Source: Alphaproteobacteria bacterium
GTDB lineage: Bacteria > Pseudomonadota > Alphaproteobacteria > Bin95
Direction: 5' to 3'
DNA length: 32,030 nt
Assembly: GCA_022825195.1 (NCBI GenBank)
Contig: JAJDYL010000098.1
Span: 1-32,030, forward strand
A program made the translations under genes and the position numbers. How positions within the stretch are numbered: the first letter of the stretch is position 1; each line of letters starts with the position of its first letter. The notes under the pieces are model-generated. The model did not search any database and was not told the origin of the DNA. It saw only the letters and a program-made list of their open reading frames with translations. Below are positions 8,219 to 17,238 of the stretch, piece after piece.

Positions 8219-8697
8219 GCGCCGGCCTCCTGCGGCTGCTCGTTCGCCTGTGCGGCTGCGGCCCGCTCGAACAGCGCATCGAAGTCGATCGGGTCGATCA
8301 GGAATGGCGGGAAGCCGCCGTCCCGAACCGCGTTGGCAATAATGCCCCGGGCGAACGGGAACAGGAGCTTCGGCACCTCGGCGCCGACCACCCGTGCGCG
8401 CACTTCGTCCGGCATGGGCGCCACGGACGCAACCGCACCGTACGAAAGTTCGACCAGGAAGAGCACGTTCTCGCCACGCCCGGCGCGCGCCGTCACGTGC
8501 AGCACGACCTCGAAATGGTTGTCCTGGAGCGGCCGCGCCTCGACATTGAGGTCGATACCGATCTCGGGCCGAGAGTCCAGCTCGTTGAAACTCATCGGCG
8601 CGTTCGGACTTTCGAAGGAAAGGTCCTTGACGTACTGGACGCCGATCGTCACCCGCGGCGGCGACCCGGCCCCGGCGTCCGCGCCATTTCCGTTCAT
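8215..8697 (-). CDS. secB: Protein-export chaperone SecB
   Basis: A 160-residue SecB, the cytoplasmic tetrameric chaperone that keeps precursor proteins unfolded and delivers them to SecA. Typical blocks are YVKDLSFESPNAP near the N-terminus, the strand FLVELSYGAVA, and the C-terminal signature PKLLFPFARGIIANAVRDGG followed by FPPFLIDPIDF. The flexible N- and C-terminal tails are normal for alphaproteobacteria. The stop overlaps the amidase GTG. A histidine phosphatase and fxsA lie upstream on the same strand and timA diverges nearby, a neighbourhood known from alphaproteobacteria. Confidence 0.95.
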   Translation of the reverse strand: MNGNGADAGAGSPPRVTIGVQYVKDLSFESPNAPMSFNELDSRPEIGIDLNVEARPLQDNHFEVVLHVTARAGRGENVLFLVELSYGAVASVAPMPDEVRARVVGAEVPKLLFPFARGIIANAVRDGGFPPFLIDPIDFDALFERAAAAQANEQPQEAGA

Positions 8698-8728
8698 CGG
8701 CCGCTGCCTTCCAGTCGGGAAGGTTCGT

Positions 8729-9280
8729 CTAGCACGCGGCTGCCGCGACAGGAAGCGGACCGGAGGGGTCGTGCTCGCGGATCGCGCCGTTGTCCACGGT
8801 CTCGCCGGTCAGCGCCCGGACGACGCCCCAATGGGTCACGGCGCAGATGCTGTCGCGGTCGGCGCGTTCGGCAATGGCGGCGCGGAACGCGCGGGCCCGC
8901 GCCAGCACATCTTCGTCGGTCTCCCCGAGTTCGCACCACCAGCGTTCGTCGAGCGCCGAGAAGTCGAGCGCCGGCCATGCCCTGGCCAGCATCCCGGCGC
9001 GGGTCCCGATGTCGCAGGAGAAGCCCGCCCGCTCACGCAGCAGAGGCTCCACCGCAATGGGCACGCCCAGGCGCTCGGCCAATACCGACGCCGTTTCCAG
9101 CGTCCGCCGGTAGGGGCTCGCGAACAGCAGCGAGATGCCCCGCTCCGCCAGCGCCTCGGCCGCCGACTTCGCCTGGCGGCGCCCTTCGGCCGTCAACCCC
9201 GGATCCGGAAGTCCCGGATCGATCCGCGTCTGGCCGAAATGCAGGTTCCACAGCGTCTGGCCGTGGCGCAGCAGAATCAT
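8729..9280 (-). CDS. Histidine phosphatase (phosphoglycerate mutase-like) protein
   Basis: A 183-residue member of the histidine phosphatase superfamily. The catalytic RHG motif is at residues 5-7 (LLRHGQT), an arginine-rich SPYRRTLETA segment is at 55-64, and the second catalytic histidine is His150 in VTHWGVVR. The size fits broad-specificity phosphatases of the GpmB/CobC/PhoE kind. No cobalamin genes are nearby, so a CobC role is not supported. The start overlaps the fxsA stop (ATGA), while 31 bases separate its stop from the secB start. The substrate is unknown. Confidence 0.85.
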   Translation of the reverse strand: MILLRHGQTLWNLHFGQTRIDPGLPDPGLTAEGRRQAKSAAEALAERGISLLFASPYRRTLETASVLAERLGVPIAVEPLLRERAGFSCDIGTRAGMLARAWPALDFSALDERWWCELGETDEDVLARARAFRAAIAERADRDSICAVTHWGVVRALTGETVDNGAIREHDPSGPLPVAAAAC

Positions 9281-9708
9281 CCAGGGCCCCCCGGCGTGTC
9301 GTCGCGATACTCGCCTTCGATGACATGCGGCCCGTCCCGCCGGACGCGGATGTCCCGCCCCCACCGCCGCCAGGCCCAGACCGCGGCAAGGTCGCGGAGC
9401 GGCGGCAGCAGCAACAGGAAGCCGGCGGCGTCGGTGACGAAACCGGGCGTCAGCAGGAAGGCCCCGGCGACGATCAGGCAGATGCCGTCGAACGCCTCGC
9501 GCAGCGGCGCACCGCCTTCCGCAACCGTGCGCCGGGCCCGCATCAGCACGCCGATGCCCTGCGCCCGGATGAGCCACGTCCCGACGACGGCGGTCAGCAC
9601 GATGACGGCGAGCGTCGGCCACAGTCCGATCCACCCGCCGACCTCGATGAACACGGCGATCTCGACCAGGGGAACCCCGATGAGCGCCAAAAGGATTACA
9701 AAGGCCAT
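9277..9708 (-). CDS. fxsA: FxsA family membrane protein
   Basis: A 143-residue polytopic inner-membrane protein of the FxsA (YjeG) family, named after the Escherichia coli protein whose overproduction relieves phage T7 exclusion by the F plasmid. Hydrophobic segments lie at about 2-22, 24-46 and 72-102. Typical motifs are VPLVEIAVFIEVGGWIGLW and LLTPGFVTDAAGFLLLLPP, and the C-terminus is short and charged. It is the first gene of the minus-strand run, starting 79 bp from the divergent timA-like gene. A plausible promoter lies immediately upstream. Confidence 0.9.
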   Translation of the reverse strand: MAFVILLALIGVPLVEIAVFIEVGGWIGLWPTLAVIVLTAVVGTWLIRAQGIGVLMRARRTVAEGGAPLREAFDGICLIVAGAFLLTPGFVTDAAGFLLLLPPLRDLAAVWAWRRWGRDIRVRRDGPHVIEGEYRDDTPGGPG

Positions 9709-9717
9709 ACTTGCCCT

Positions 9718-9746
9718 TTCCTAGACTTGGGCTTATCTCTGGTCAA
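9718..9746 (-). promoter_or_regulatory. Possible promoter of the fxsA-secB run
   Basis: On the minus strand, TTGACC (plus 9741-9746) and TAGGAA (plus 9718-9723) are separated by 17 bp. The -35 box is good and the -10 box weak. The predicted start lies only a few bases before the fxsA ATG, so the leader would be very short. Confidence 0.35.
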
Positions 9747-9787
9747 CCGAGTGAAGGGACCGGCCGTCGCGGCCGGTGGTGAGCGCC

Positions 9788-10456
9788 ATGGAAGGCGGAA
9801 TTCCGTTCTTCGACCTGCTGTTCTTCGCCATGGTGGCGGCGTTCCTCGTCTTTCGGTTGCGCAGCGTTCTCGGCCGCCGCCAGGGACACCACCAGGCCCC
9901 GCCGCAGGCGGAGCCCAACGCCGCGGGCGATGCGAACTCCAACGACAATGTGATAGCGCTGCCCGACCGCAACAAGGACGAAGAGGAAGAGAGCGACGGC
10001 ACGCCGCTCGGAGAGGGCGTGCGGCAGATCAGGAGCGTGGACGCGAGCTTCGACCCGGAATTGTTCGCCGGCGGCGCGCGCGCCGCTTTCGAAATGATCG
10101 TCAACGCCTTCGCCGGCGGCGACCGGGACACGCTCCGGCCGCTGACCAGCGCGGAAGTGTTCGGCAATTTCGAACGCACCATCGCGGACAGGGAGGCGAA
10201 GGGCCATATTCTCGAAGCGACGCTGATCGGGATCAAGGAAGCCGAACCTACGGATGCGGGGCTCGATGGCCACGAAGCCTGGGTGACGGTCCGGTTCGTC
10301 TCGGAGCAGGTCGGCGTGTTGCGCGACTCCGAAGGGCAGACGCTCTCCGGCGCGACCAACGCGATCGAGGAGATTACCGACGTCTGGACTTTCGCCCGCG
10401 ACACGCGGTCGCCCGATCCCAACTGGCGGCTGGTCGCAACCGGGGGCGAAGGCTGA
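9788..10456 (+). CDS. Tim44-like (TimA) membrane-anchored protein
   Basis: A 222-residue protein with an N-terminal membrane anchor (FFDLLFFAMVAAFLVFRL, about 6-23), a charged low-complexity linker (about 28-75), and a C-terminal Tim44-like domain starting at DASFDPELFAGGARAAFEMI and running through VTVRFVSEQVG to the end. Bacterial Tim44-like proteins are relatives of the mitochondrial import motor subunit and are found next to secB/fxsA in alphaproteobacteria; their role at the inner membrane is poorly defined. ATG at 9788 is preferred over the GTG at 9776 because homologues begin with this short residue string before the anchor. The mltA and smr genes that often follow are absent, and fabI follows after 25 bp. 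Confidence 0.85.
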   Translation: MEGGIPFFDLLFFAMVAAFLVFRLRSVLGRRQGHHQAPPQAEPNAAGDANSNDNVIALPDRNKDEEEESDGTPLGEGVRQIRSVDASFDPELFAGGARAAFEMIVNAFAGGDRDTLRPLTSAEVFGNFERTIADREAKGHILEATLIGIKEAEPTDAGLDGHEAWVTVRFVSEQVGVLRDSEGQTLSGATNAIEEITDVWTFARDTRSPDPNWRLVATGGEG

Positions 10457-10481
10457 GCCCAGCCGGACCCCGGAGAGCGCC

Positions 10482-11324
10482 ATGACCGAAGCAACGGCCG
10501 CCATGACCGGCAAGCGCGGGCTCATCATGGGCATGGCGAACGACCGCTCGATCGCCTGGGGTATCGCGCAGGCGCTGGCGCGCAGCGGCGCCGAACTCGC
10601 CGTCACATACCAGACGGAACCGCTCGCCAAGCGCGTCCGTCCGCTCGCTGAATCGCTGGGCGCGGCGCTGGTGCTGCAGGCCGACGTCGCGGACGACGCC
10701 AGCATGGACGCGCTGTTCGAAACACTGGACGGCGAGTGGGGCGGGCTCGACTTCGTGGTCCATGCCATCGCCTTTTCCGACAAGGACCAGCTCAAGGGGC
10801 GTTATGTGGACACGACGCGGGAGAACTTCCGCATGTCGCTCGACATCTCGTGCTTCTCCTTCACCGATCTGGCGCGCCGGGCGGCAGCGCTGATGGGGCC
10901 GGGCGGCTCGATGCTGACCCTGACCTATTACGGCGCCGAGCAGGTCATGCCGCATTACAATGTGATGGGCGTCGCCAAGGCCGCGCTGGAGGCCAGCGTG
11001 CGCTACATGGCGGCGGATTTCGGCATGGACGGCATTCGCGTCAACGCCATATCCGCAGGGCCGGTCAAGACTCTCGCCGCTTCCGGGATCGGAGACTTCC
11101 GCTTCATCCTGAGGTGGAACGAGCTCAATTCGCCGCTGCAGGCCAATGTCACGCTGGAGCAGATCGGCCAGTCCGCCCTCTACCTGCTCAGCCCGATGAG
11201 CGCCGGCGTCACCGGCGAGGTGCATCATGTGGATTGCGGCTACCACACCGTCGGCATGATGAACCCGCACCGCACGGGCGACACGGCCGACCTGCTGGCG
11301 GGCTTCAAGCCGAAATACGGCTGA
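10482..11324 (+). CDS. fabI: Enoyl-[acyl-carrier-protein] reductase (NADH) FabI
   Basis: A 280-residue FabI, which reduces enoyl-ACP in the last step of each fatty-acid elongation cycle. It shows the nucleotide-binding start [15 protein letters not shown], the FabI Tyr149, and the Tyr159-x6-Lys166 pair in YNVMGVAK. Another typical stretch is [14 protein letters not shown]. The residue matching Gly93 of Escherichia coli FabI, a site where substitutions affect triclosan binding, is Ala97 (HAIAF); the alignment is by eye. A good ribosome site (CGGAGAG) precedes the ATG. The stop shares one base with the aroC start (TGATG), so the two genes are probably coupled. Confidence 0.95.
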   Translation: MTEATAAMTGKRGLIMGMANDRSIAWGIAQALARSGAELAVTYQTEPLAKRVRPLAESLGAALVLQADVADDASMDALFETLDGEWGGLDFVVHAIAFSDKDQLKGRYVDTTRENFRMSLDISCFSFTDLARRAAALMGPGGSMLTLTYYGAEQVMPHYNVMGVAKAALEASVRYMAADFGMDGIRVNAISAGPVKTLAASGIGDFRFILRWNELNSPLQANVTLEQIGQSALYLLSPMSAGVTGEVHHVDCGYHTVGMMNPHRTGDTADLLAGFKPKYG

Positions 11325-12397
11325 TGGCTTCCAACGGGTTCGGACAGGCCTTTCGCTTCACGACCTGGGGCGAGAGCCACGGGCCGGCCCTTGGCTGCGT
11401 CGTGGACGGCTGCCCGCCCGGCATCGCGCTCTCCGAGGCCGACCTCCAGGTGTGGCTCGACAAGCGCCGGCCCGGCCAGTCCCGCTTCACGACGCAGCGC
11501 CGGGAGCCGGACAGCGTGAAGATCCTGTCCGGCGTGTTCGAGGGGCGGACTACCGGCACGCCCGTAAGCCTGGTGATCGAGAATGTCGATCAACGCTCCC
11601 GGGACTACTCGAAGATCGCCGACCGCTTCCGGCCGGGCCATGCGGACTACACCTACTGGAAGAAATACGGCATCCGCGACTATCGCGGCGGCGGACGGTC
11701 CTCGGCGCGGGAAACCGCCATGCGGGTGGCGGCCGGCGGCATTGCGCGCAAGGTGCTGGGCGAAGGCGTCTCGATACGCGGGGCGCTGGTCCGGATGGGC
11801 GAAAAGACCGTGGACCGCGCCCGCTGGGACTGGAATGCCGTCGGGGACAATCCCTTCTTCTGCCCGGATGCCGCCGCTGCCGAAGAGTGGACGGACTATC
11901 TCGATTCCGTGCGCAAGGCCGGCTCGTCCGTGGGCGCGGTGATCGAAATCGCCGCGGAGGGCGTGCCTCCCGGCCTCGGGGAGCCGGTGTACGGCAAGCT
12001 GGACGGCGACCTTGCCGCCGCGATGATGAGCATCAACGCCGTCAAGGGCGTCGAAATCGGCGACGGTTTCGCTGCGGCGGCAATGCGCGGCGAGGACGCC
12101 CATGACGAGATGGTTCCGGACGGCGAAGGCGGCGCCGCCTTTCTTTCCAACGGAGCCGGCGGCGTGCTGGGCGGCATTTCGACCGGCCAGGCGGTCGTGG
12201 CCCGTTTCGCGGTCAAGCCGACCAGCTCGATTCTCGTCCCGCGGCGCACCGTGACGATGACGGGCGAAGCCGTCGAGATCGTGACCACCGGCCGGCACGA
12301 CCCCTGCGTCGGCATCCGCGCCGTGCCGGTCGGCGAAGCGATGATGGCGCTGGTGCTTGCCGACCATTTGCTGAGGCACCGCGCCCAGAACGGCTAG
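11324..12397 (+). CDS. aroC: Chorismate synthase
   Basis: A 357-residue AroC, which converts 5-enolpyruvylshikimate-3-phosphate to chorismate with reduced FMN, the last step of the shikimate pathway. The three family signatures are visible: [14 protein letters not shown] near the N-terminus, [20 protein letters not shown] with [16 protein letters not shown] in the middle, and [17 protein letters not shown] near the end. The length is normal. It starts within the fabI stop codon. A short GC palindrome follows the stop (TCCCGC/GCGGGA near 12404-12424), but there is no T run. Confidence 0.96.
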   Translation: MASNGFGQAFRFTTWGESHGPALGCVVDGCPPGIALSEADLQVWLDKRRPGQSRFTTQRREPDSVKILSGVFEGRTTGTPVSLVIENVDQRSRDYSKIADRFRPGHADYTYWKKYGIRDYRGGGRSSARETAMRVAAGGIARKVLGEGVSIRGALVRMGEKTVDRARWDWNAVGDNPFFCPDAAAAEEWTDYLDSVRKAGSSVGAVIEIAAEGVPPGLGEPVYGKLDGDLAAAMMSINAVKGVEIGDGFAAAAMRGEDAHDEMVPDGEGGAAFLSNGAGGVLGGISTGQAVVARFAVKPTSSILVPRRTVTMTGEAVEIVTTGRHDPCVGIRAVPVGEAMMALVLADHLLRHRAQNG

Positions 12398-12453
12398 CAC
12401 TTTCCCGCATCCCGCCTGCGGGACAGAATAAGCGAAACAGCTGGAGGATCGGA

Positions 12454-13659
12454 ATGTCCGGACCGCTTGCCGGATTGCGCGTGCTCGATCTCACGACCGT
12501 GATGTACGGCCCTTACTGCACCCAGATCATGGGCGACTATGGCGCGGACGTCGTGAAGGTCGAGCCGCCGGGGGGCGACATCAGCCGCCAGGTCGGGCCG
12601 CGCCGCAACCGGGGCATGGCGGCCGGCATCCTCACCAAGGCGCGCAACAAGCGCAGCCTCGTGCTCGACCTGAAGCAGGCCGCCGGGCGCGGCGCGCTCT
12701 ACCGGCTGGCCCGGACGGCCGACGTGTTCATCCACAACATGCGCCCGAAGCCCGCTGCCCGGCTCGGGATCGACTATGAAACCATCTCGGAGCACCGGCC
12801 GGACATCGTCTATTGCACCGCCGTCGGCTTCGGCAAGGACGGCCCCTATGCCGACAAGCCCGCCTATGACGACCTGATCCAGGGAGTCTCCGGGCTCGCC
12901 TGGCTGGAGGGCGCGCAGACGGGCGGCGCGCCGCGTTACGCCCCCTCGGTGCTGGCCGACAAGACCAGCGGGCTGTTCGCGCTCTCCGCCGTGCTGATGG
13001 CGCTGCACCACCGGGCCCGGACCGGCGAGGGACAGGAAATCCATTGCGGCATGTTCGAGTGCTTCGCCTCCTTCGTGATGAACGAGCACCAGCAGGGCCG
13101 CACTTTCGATCCGCCGCTCGGCGCCGCCGGCTATGAGCGCCTGCTGACGCCCTGGCGCCGGCCGCACGAGACCGCCGACGGGCATCTCTGCGTGCTTCCC
13201 TACAATGACCGCCACTGGCGCCGCTTCTTCGAGATCGCCGGCCAGCCGGAACTCGCGGAGGACGAGCGGTTTGCGGACATGACCGCTCGCTCACGGAACA
13301 TCGAGGCGCTCTACCGGATCCTGGCGGACATCATGCGCAGCCGCCCGACGGCAGACTGGCTGGCCGAGCTGGAAGGCGCCGACATTCCCTGCATGCCGAT
13401 GCACTCCCCGGAAACCCTGTTCGACGACCCGCACCTGCAGGCGGTGGATTTCTTCCAGACCGTCGAACATCCCTCGGAAGGCCGCCTGGTGCACATGCGC
13501 CCTCCCGTGTCGTTCTCGAAGACGCCGGGGTCGATCCGCCGGCTGGCCCCGCAGGCAGGGCAGCACAGCGAGGAGGTGCTGCGGGAGGCGGGGATGGACC
13601 GCGCGGAGATCGAGGCGCTGATCGAGGGCGGGGCGACGGCGGCGGCCGGGCAGCCATGA
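12454..13659 (+). CDS. Class III (CaiB/BaiF family) CoA-transferase
   Basis: A 401-residue family III CoA-transferase, which moves CoA between a donor acyl-CoA and an acceptor carboxylate. The N-terminus (LAGLRVLDLTTVMYGPYCTQ) is characteristic. The catalytic aspartate is Asp169 in LADKTSGLFA, the same number as in formyl-CoA transferase. The C-terminal part contains the usual DDPHLQAVDFF. A clear GGAGG precedes the ATG. It overlaps the following flavin monooxygenase gene by ATGA, giving a coupled pair and then a SnoaL-like gene. The context suggests activation of a carboxylic acid for degradation. The substrate is unknown, and formyl-CoA transferase cannot be claimed. Confidence 0.9.
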   Translation: MSGPLAGLRVLDLTTVMYGPYCTQIMGDYGADVVKVEPPGGDISRQVGPRRNRGMAAGILTKARNKRSLVLDLKQAAGRGALYRLARTADVFIHNMRPKPAARLGIDYETISEHRPDIVYCTAVGFGKDGPYADKPAYDDLIQGVSGLAWLEGAQTGGAPRYAPSVLADKTSGLFALSAVLMALHHRARTGEGQEIHCGMFECFASFVMNEHQQGRTFDPPLGAAGYERLLTPWRRPHETADGHLCVLPYNDRHWRRFFEIAGQPELAEDERFADMTARSRNIEALYRILADIMRSRPTADWLAELEGADIPCMPMHSPETLFDDPHLQAVDFFQTVEHPSEGRLVHMRPPVSFSKTPGSIRRLAPQAGQHSEEVLREAGMDRAEIEALIEGGATAAAGQP

Positions 13660-14804
13660 CCGAAACCCGCCGGAGCCCGCTCTTCAACGACAACCGCGTC
13701 AAGCTCGGGGTGATGGCGTTCAACTGCTCGCACGGCTCGACCGTGACGACCGCCGACGGCGCCTGGCCGATGACCTGGGAGGACAACCGCGCGCTTGCCC
13801 GCATGGCGGACGCCGCCGGCTTCGAGGCGCTGCTGCCGGTCGGGCGCTGGAAGGGCTATGGCGGGGAGACGAATTTCAACAACCGGACCTTCGAGAGCCT
13901 GACCTGGGCGGCCGGCATTGCGGCAGAAACCTCGCACGCAACGGTGTTCTCGACCATCCATGCGCCGCTCGTCCATCCCGTCGCGGCGGCGAAGATGGGC
14001 GCGACCGTGGACCACATCTCGGGCGGCCGCTTCGCGCTCAACCTGGTCGCCGGCTGGTTCAAGAACGAGTTCGACATGTTCGGCCTCGAAATGCGCGCCC
14101 ATGACGACCGTTATGCCTATGCCGAGGAATGGCTGTCCCTGGTGAAGCGGCTCTGGAGCGCGGCGGAGCCGTTCGACCTGGACGGGCGGTTCTTCTCCGG
14201 CAGGGCGCTCTGGAGCGAGCCCAAGCCGCTCCAGCGCCCGCGCCCCGCGATCATGAACGCCGGCAGCTCGCCCGCCGGACAGGCCTTCTCGGCCGCCCAC
14301 GCCGACATGAACTTCGTCATGCTGCGCCAGAAGGACGAGGGCAGCGACCGGGCGCAGATCGCCCGTCTCAAGACGATGGCGGCCGACCTCGGGCGCTCCT
14401 CGCAATGCTGGATCCACGGCTATGTCGTCTGCCGTCCGACCCGGCGGGAGGCCGAGGACTATCTCCACCACTATGTCGTGGAGCGCGGCGACGACGTGGC
14501 GGTCGCCAACATGCTGGATATCTTCGGGGTGCAGTCCGGCACCCTGGAGCCGGCGGTGATGGACGCCTTCCGCTTCCATTTCAAGGCGGGCCATGGCGGC
14601 TATCCGCTGGTCGGGGCGCCGGAGGATATTGTGGAAGAGCTGGAGCAGCTTTCGGACATGGGCGTGGACGGGCTGCTGCTCTCCTGGGTGGATTATCTCG
14701 GCGAGTGCCGCCAGTGGATCGAGGAGGTCATGCCGCTGATGGAGGCCGCCGGCCAGCGCCGGCCGTTCGCCGCAGAGGAGCCAGCCGCTGCGAAGGCGCT
14801 ATAA
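13656..14804 (+). CDS. LLM-class flavin-dependent monooxygenase, SfnG/RutA-like
   Basis: A 382-residue member of the bacterial luciferase-like fold, using reduced flavin and oxygen. The arrangement is like that of SfnG (dimethyl sulfone monooxygenase), SsuD and RutA: KGYGGETNFNNRTFESLTW, then AAKMGATVDHISGGRF and LNLVAGWFKNEFDMFG, a set typical of FMNH2-dependent enzymes that receive reduced flavin from a separate reductase. No reductase gene is adjacent. It overlaps the CoA-transferase gene (ATGA) and precedes a SnoaL-like gene by 34 bp, so the three probably form one catabolic operon. It may act on a sulfone, a sulfonate, a pyrimidine-like ring or something else. Confidence 0.88.
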   Translation: MTETRRSPLFNDNRVKLGVMAFNCSHGSTVTTADGAWPMTWEDNRALARMADAAGFEALLPVGRWKGYGGETNFNNRTFESLTWAAGIAAETSHATVFSTIHAPLVHPVAAAKMGATVDHISGGRFALNLVAGWFKNEFDMFGLEMRAHDDRYAYAEEWLSLVKRLWSAAEPFDLDGRFFSGRALWSEPKPLQRPRPAIMNAGSSPAGQAFSAAHADMNFVMLRQKDEGSDRAQIARLKTMAADLGRSSQCWIHGYVVCRPTRREAEDYLHHYVVERGDDVAVANMLDIFGVQSGTLEPAVMDAFRFHFKAGHGGYPLVGAPEDIVEELEQLSDMGVDGLLLSWVDYLGECRQWIEEVMPLMEAAGQRRPFAAEEPAAAKAL

Positions 14805-14838
14805 TGCCGCTCATGTCCCTTGCCCCGGAGGCCCCGCA

Positions 14839-15228
14839 ATGACCCGCGACGAGCTCAAGCAAATCACGCTCCGGTTCACCGACGCCTTCAACCGCGACGA
14901 CCTCGACGGTGTCATGGCCTGGTTCGCCGAGGATGCGGTGTATGACGAGTTCCATGGCGCCCGGCATGAGGGCAAGGAGGCGATCCGGGCCGCGTTCGAG
15001 CCGATGTTCGCCGGCAAGTTCGGCAAGGTGCGCTTCGAGGAGGAGGACCTGTTCCTCGACCCGGAGGACGGCAAGGCGATGATTTCCTGGTCCTGCGTGC
15101 TCACCACGCCGGACCGGTCGAGCGCCTGGCGCGGCCTCGACCTGCTGCATGTCGAGGGCGGCAGGATCGTCGCCAAGCACACCTACGCCAAGACGGCGCG
15201 CCCGCTCTTCGAGGCCCGCGCCGCCTGA
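14839..15228 (+). CDS. SnoaL-like / NTF2-fold protein
   Basis: A 129-residue protein with the cone-shaped NTF2-like fold found in SnoaL-type cyclases and ketosteroid isomerase relatives. The N-terminal helix (LKQITLRFTDAFNRDDLDGV) leads to AEDAVYDEFHGARHEGKEAI, a usual pocket-forming stretch. Later strands contain ISWSCVL and LDLLHVEGGRIVAKHTY. GGAGG lies a few bases before the ATG. It is the last gene of the plus-strand CoA-transferase cassette, ending 8 bp from the convergent NHL-repeat gene. The ligand or reaction is unknown; it may be a non-catalytic binding protein. Confidence 0.75.
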   Translation: MTRDELKQITLRFTDAFNRDDLDGVMAWFAEDAVYDEFHGARHEGKEAIRAAFEPMFAGKFGKVRFEEEDLFLDPEDGKAMISWSCVLTTPDRSSAWRGLDLLHVEGGRIVAKHTYAKTARPLFEARAA

Positions 15229-15236
15229 CCGGCGTC

Positions 15237-16238
15237 TCAACGGGTGCGTTTGAACTTCTGGAAGGAGTGCGGGGTCAGGGGCGCGAACTGCTCGATGGCG
15301 CCGGAAGCCTTGACGACCTCGCCGACATAGAGGTCGCCGCGCGAATCCGCCCAGATGCCGTGCGGCGCGATGAAGTTGCCGGGCAGGATCGGGTTCGGGC
15401 CGCCGAACCGGGCCTGGATGTTGCCGTCGAGGTCGCAGACCGTGACCCGCGCGACCGGGTCGTGGCCGACGGGCGGCATTTCCATGAACCTGAAATGCAG
15501 GCTCTGCGGGGCCTGCCCGAATGTCCAGCCGAGTTCGGCGATATAGAGGTTTTCCTGCTCGTCGAGAAACAGGTCGTCCGGCCGGTTGACCCAGTCCCAG
15601 ACGGTCAACAGCTCGCCGTCGCCGGAGAAGATCTGGATGCGGGAATTCTCCCGGTCGGCAACGAACACCCGGCCCGACCGGTCCACGACGAGCGAGTGCG
15701 GCAGGTTGAACTCGCCCGGCCCGCTCCCCGGCTCGCCCCATGAGGCCTTCAACTCGCCCGCGGCGGTAAACCGGTGGACGCGCGCATTGCCGTAGCCGTC
15801 TGAAACGAACAGGTCGCCGTCCGGGCCCACCGCCGCGTTGGTTACCATGTTGAAGGGGCCGGCGGAGCAGCAGACCGGGCTGTGATCGATCCTGAAGCCG
15901 GTGTCCGCGGGATTTCCGGGATCGCCAAGCGTCATCAGGAGTTCGCCTTCGGGCGTCAACTTGCGAACCGTGTGATCGAAATTGTCGGCGCAGAACAGGT
16001 GGTCGTTCGCGTCGATATAGATGCCGTGGGCGTTGGTGAACATGCCTTCGCCCCAGGCGTTCAGGAACCGCCCTTCCTTGTCGAAGACGATGATCGGATG
16101 GTCGCCCCGGTTGAAGACATAGACCCGGTCGCGGCTGTCCACCGCGACGCCCGCCACCTCGACGAACGACCAGCCCTCGGGCAGCCGTTCCCAGCCTTCC
16201 AGGACCTCGTATTCCATCTTGTGATAGCCAATCGCCAT
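15237..16238 (-). CDS. NHL-repeat beta-propeller protein
   Basis: A 333-residue protein of repeated NHL blades, resembling the peptidyl-alpha-hydroxyglycine lyase / SMP-30 type propellers. At least five repeats can be picked out, for example VAVDSRDRVYVFNRGDHPII, HGIYIDANDHLFCADNFDHT, AAVGPDGDLFVSDGYGNARV, HSLVVDRSGRVFVADRENSR and HGIWADSRGDLYVGEVVKAS. No signal peptide is seen. ATG at 16238 is chosen because GGGAG lies about 10 bases upstream and the sequence before it has no propeller character. It lies 119 bp after the SDR gene on the same strand. It could be a lactonase-like enzyme or a binding protein, and no catalytic set was assigned. Confidence 0.8.
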   Translation of the reverse strand: MAIGYHKMEYEVLEGWERLPEGWSFVEVAGVAVDSRDRVYVFNRGDHPIIVFDKEGRFLNAWGEGMFTNAHGIYIDANDHLFCADNFDHTVRKLTPEGELLMTLGDPGNPADTGFRIDHSPVCCSAGPFNMVTNAAVGPDGDLFVSDGYGNARVHRFTAAGELKASWGEPGSGPGEFNLPHSLVVDRSGRVFVADRENSRIQIFSGDGELLTVWDWVNRPDDLFLDEQENLYIAELGWTFGQAPQSLHFRFMEMPPVGHDPVARVTVCDLDGNIQARFGGPNPILPGNFIAPHGIWADSRGDLYVGEVVKASGAIEQFAPLTPHSFQKFKRTR

Positions 16239-16357
16239 CCCGCTGCTCCCTGACAATCGGTATGTGCGGGGCAAGGCCGGCAGCGCCCCGAATTCGCCCG
16301 GGACCGGGCCCGCACCTGTCTTTCCGAAGGTCTTAGGTCCTCCCCGTGTCTCGCCTT

Positions 16358-17113
16358 TCAGTAAGTCCCTGGCGCTACATGCGCGCTGACAAGGTTGCTG
16401 CCGCCATCGACGTCGAGCACGGACCCGATGACGAACGATGCCTCTTCCGAAGCGAGATAGGCGACCGCGGCCGCGATTTCCTCCGGCTCGCCCGAGCGCC
16501 CCAGGGGCATGCGTTCCGCCTGGGCGGCTTGCGCCGCCGCCGGGTCCGCGGCCCTGCCGAACCCCATCGGGCCGCGCGTGAACGGCGTCAGCGTGTTCCC
16601 CGGACAGACGGCGCTTACCCGGACTCCCCGCCGGGCGTATTGCAGCGCCATCTGCCGGGTCAGCCCGATGACGCCGGCCTTGCTGGCGCAGTAGGCGGCC
16701 CGGTCGGGAATCGGGTGCCAGCCGGAATTGGAAGCGACATTGACGATCGCGCCGGACCCCTGTTCGAGCATGCGGGGAAGGGTGAATTTGCACATGAGGA
16801 ACACGGCGCGCAGGTTCACCGCCATCAGCCGGTCCCAGTCTTCGACCGAGGTATCGACGACATCGGCGACGACCCGAATTCCGGCATTGTTGACCAGGAC
16901 GTCGATCCGGCCGGTTTCGTCCGCCGCCCGTTCCGCCAACCCGCTTGCCGCGTCGGGATCGGTGATGTCGCAGACGGCTTCGACGACACCGTGCGGCGCT
17001 TCGTCGAAAGCCAGGTCTGCGGCGTAGACCCGGTCACCCAGATCCAGGAACTTCCGGGCGGTCGCCGCTCCGATGCCGCGTCCCGCGCCGGTGACGATTA
17101 CCGTTCTCGCCAT
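16358..17113 (-). CDS. Short-chain dehydrogenase/reductase
   Basis: A 251-residue classical SDR. The cofactor motif TGAGRGIG is at 8-15, Asp33 at the end of beta-strand 2 points to NAD rather than NADP, NNAG is at 75-78, and the catalytic tetrad is Asn100, Ser128, Tyr141 and Lys145 (YCASK). The C-terminus contains the common GSVLDVDGGSNL. It is likely to oxidise or reduce a secondary alcohol/ketone. It is upstream of the NHL-repeat gene on the same strand and divergent from the YdhR-like gene across 125 bp. It could be an intermediate-processing enzyme of the neighbouring catabolic genes. The substrate is unknown. Confidence 0.9.
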   Translation of the reverse strand: MARTVIVTGAGRGIGAATARKFLDLGDRVYAADLAFDEAPHGVVEAVCDITDPDAASGLAERAADETGRIDVLVNNAGIRVVADVVDTSVEDWDRLMAVNLRAVFLMCKFTLPRMLEQGSGAIVNVASNSGWHPIPDRAAYCASKAGVIGLTRQMALQYARRGVRVSAVCPGNTLTPFTRGPMGFGRAADPAAAQAAQAERMPLGRSGEPEEIAAAVAYLASEEASFVIGSVLDVDGGSNLVSAHVAPGTY

Positions 17114-17238
17114 CTCTCACCTCTCCTTGCCATATGCTGCCATAGCGGTCGTCCGCCAATTCGTCGAGTCAGTCGGCCGGCCTCGCCGGCTACCGTTCCG
17201 CCTGCTATTCTCGCGGCGCAATTGACGGGAGACGGGCC

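Noticed and set aside
12404..12424. TCCCGC/GCGGGA hairpin after aroC as a terminator
   Set aside because: No T run follows and the next gene continues on the same strand after a short gap, so termination is not supported.
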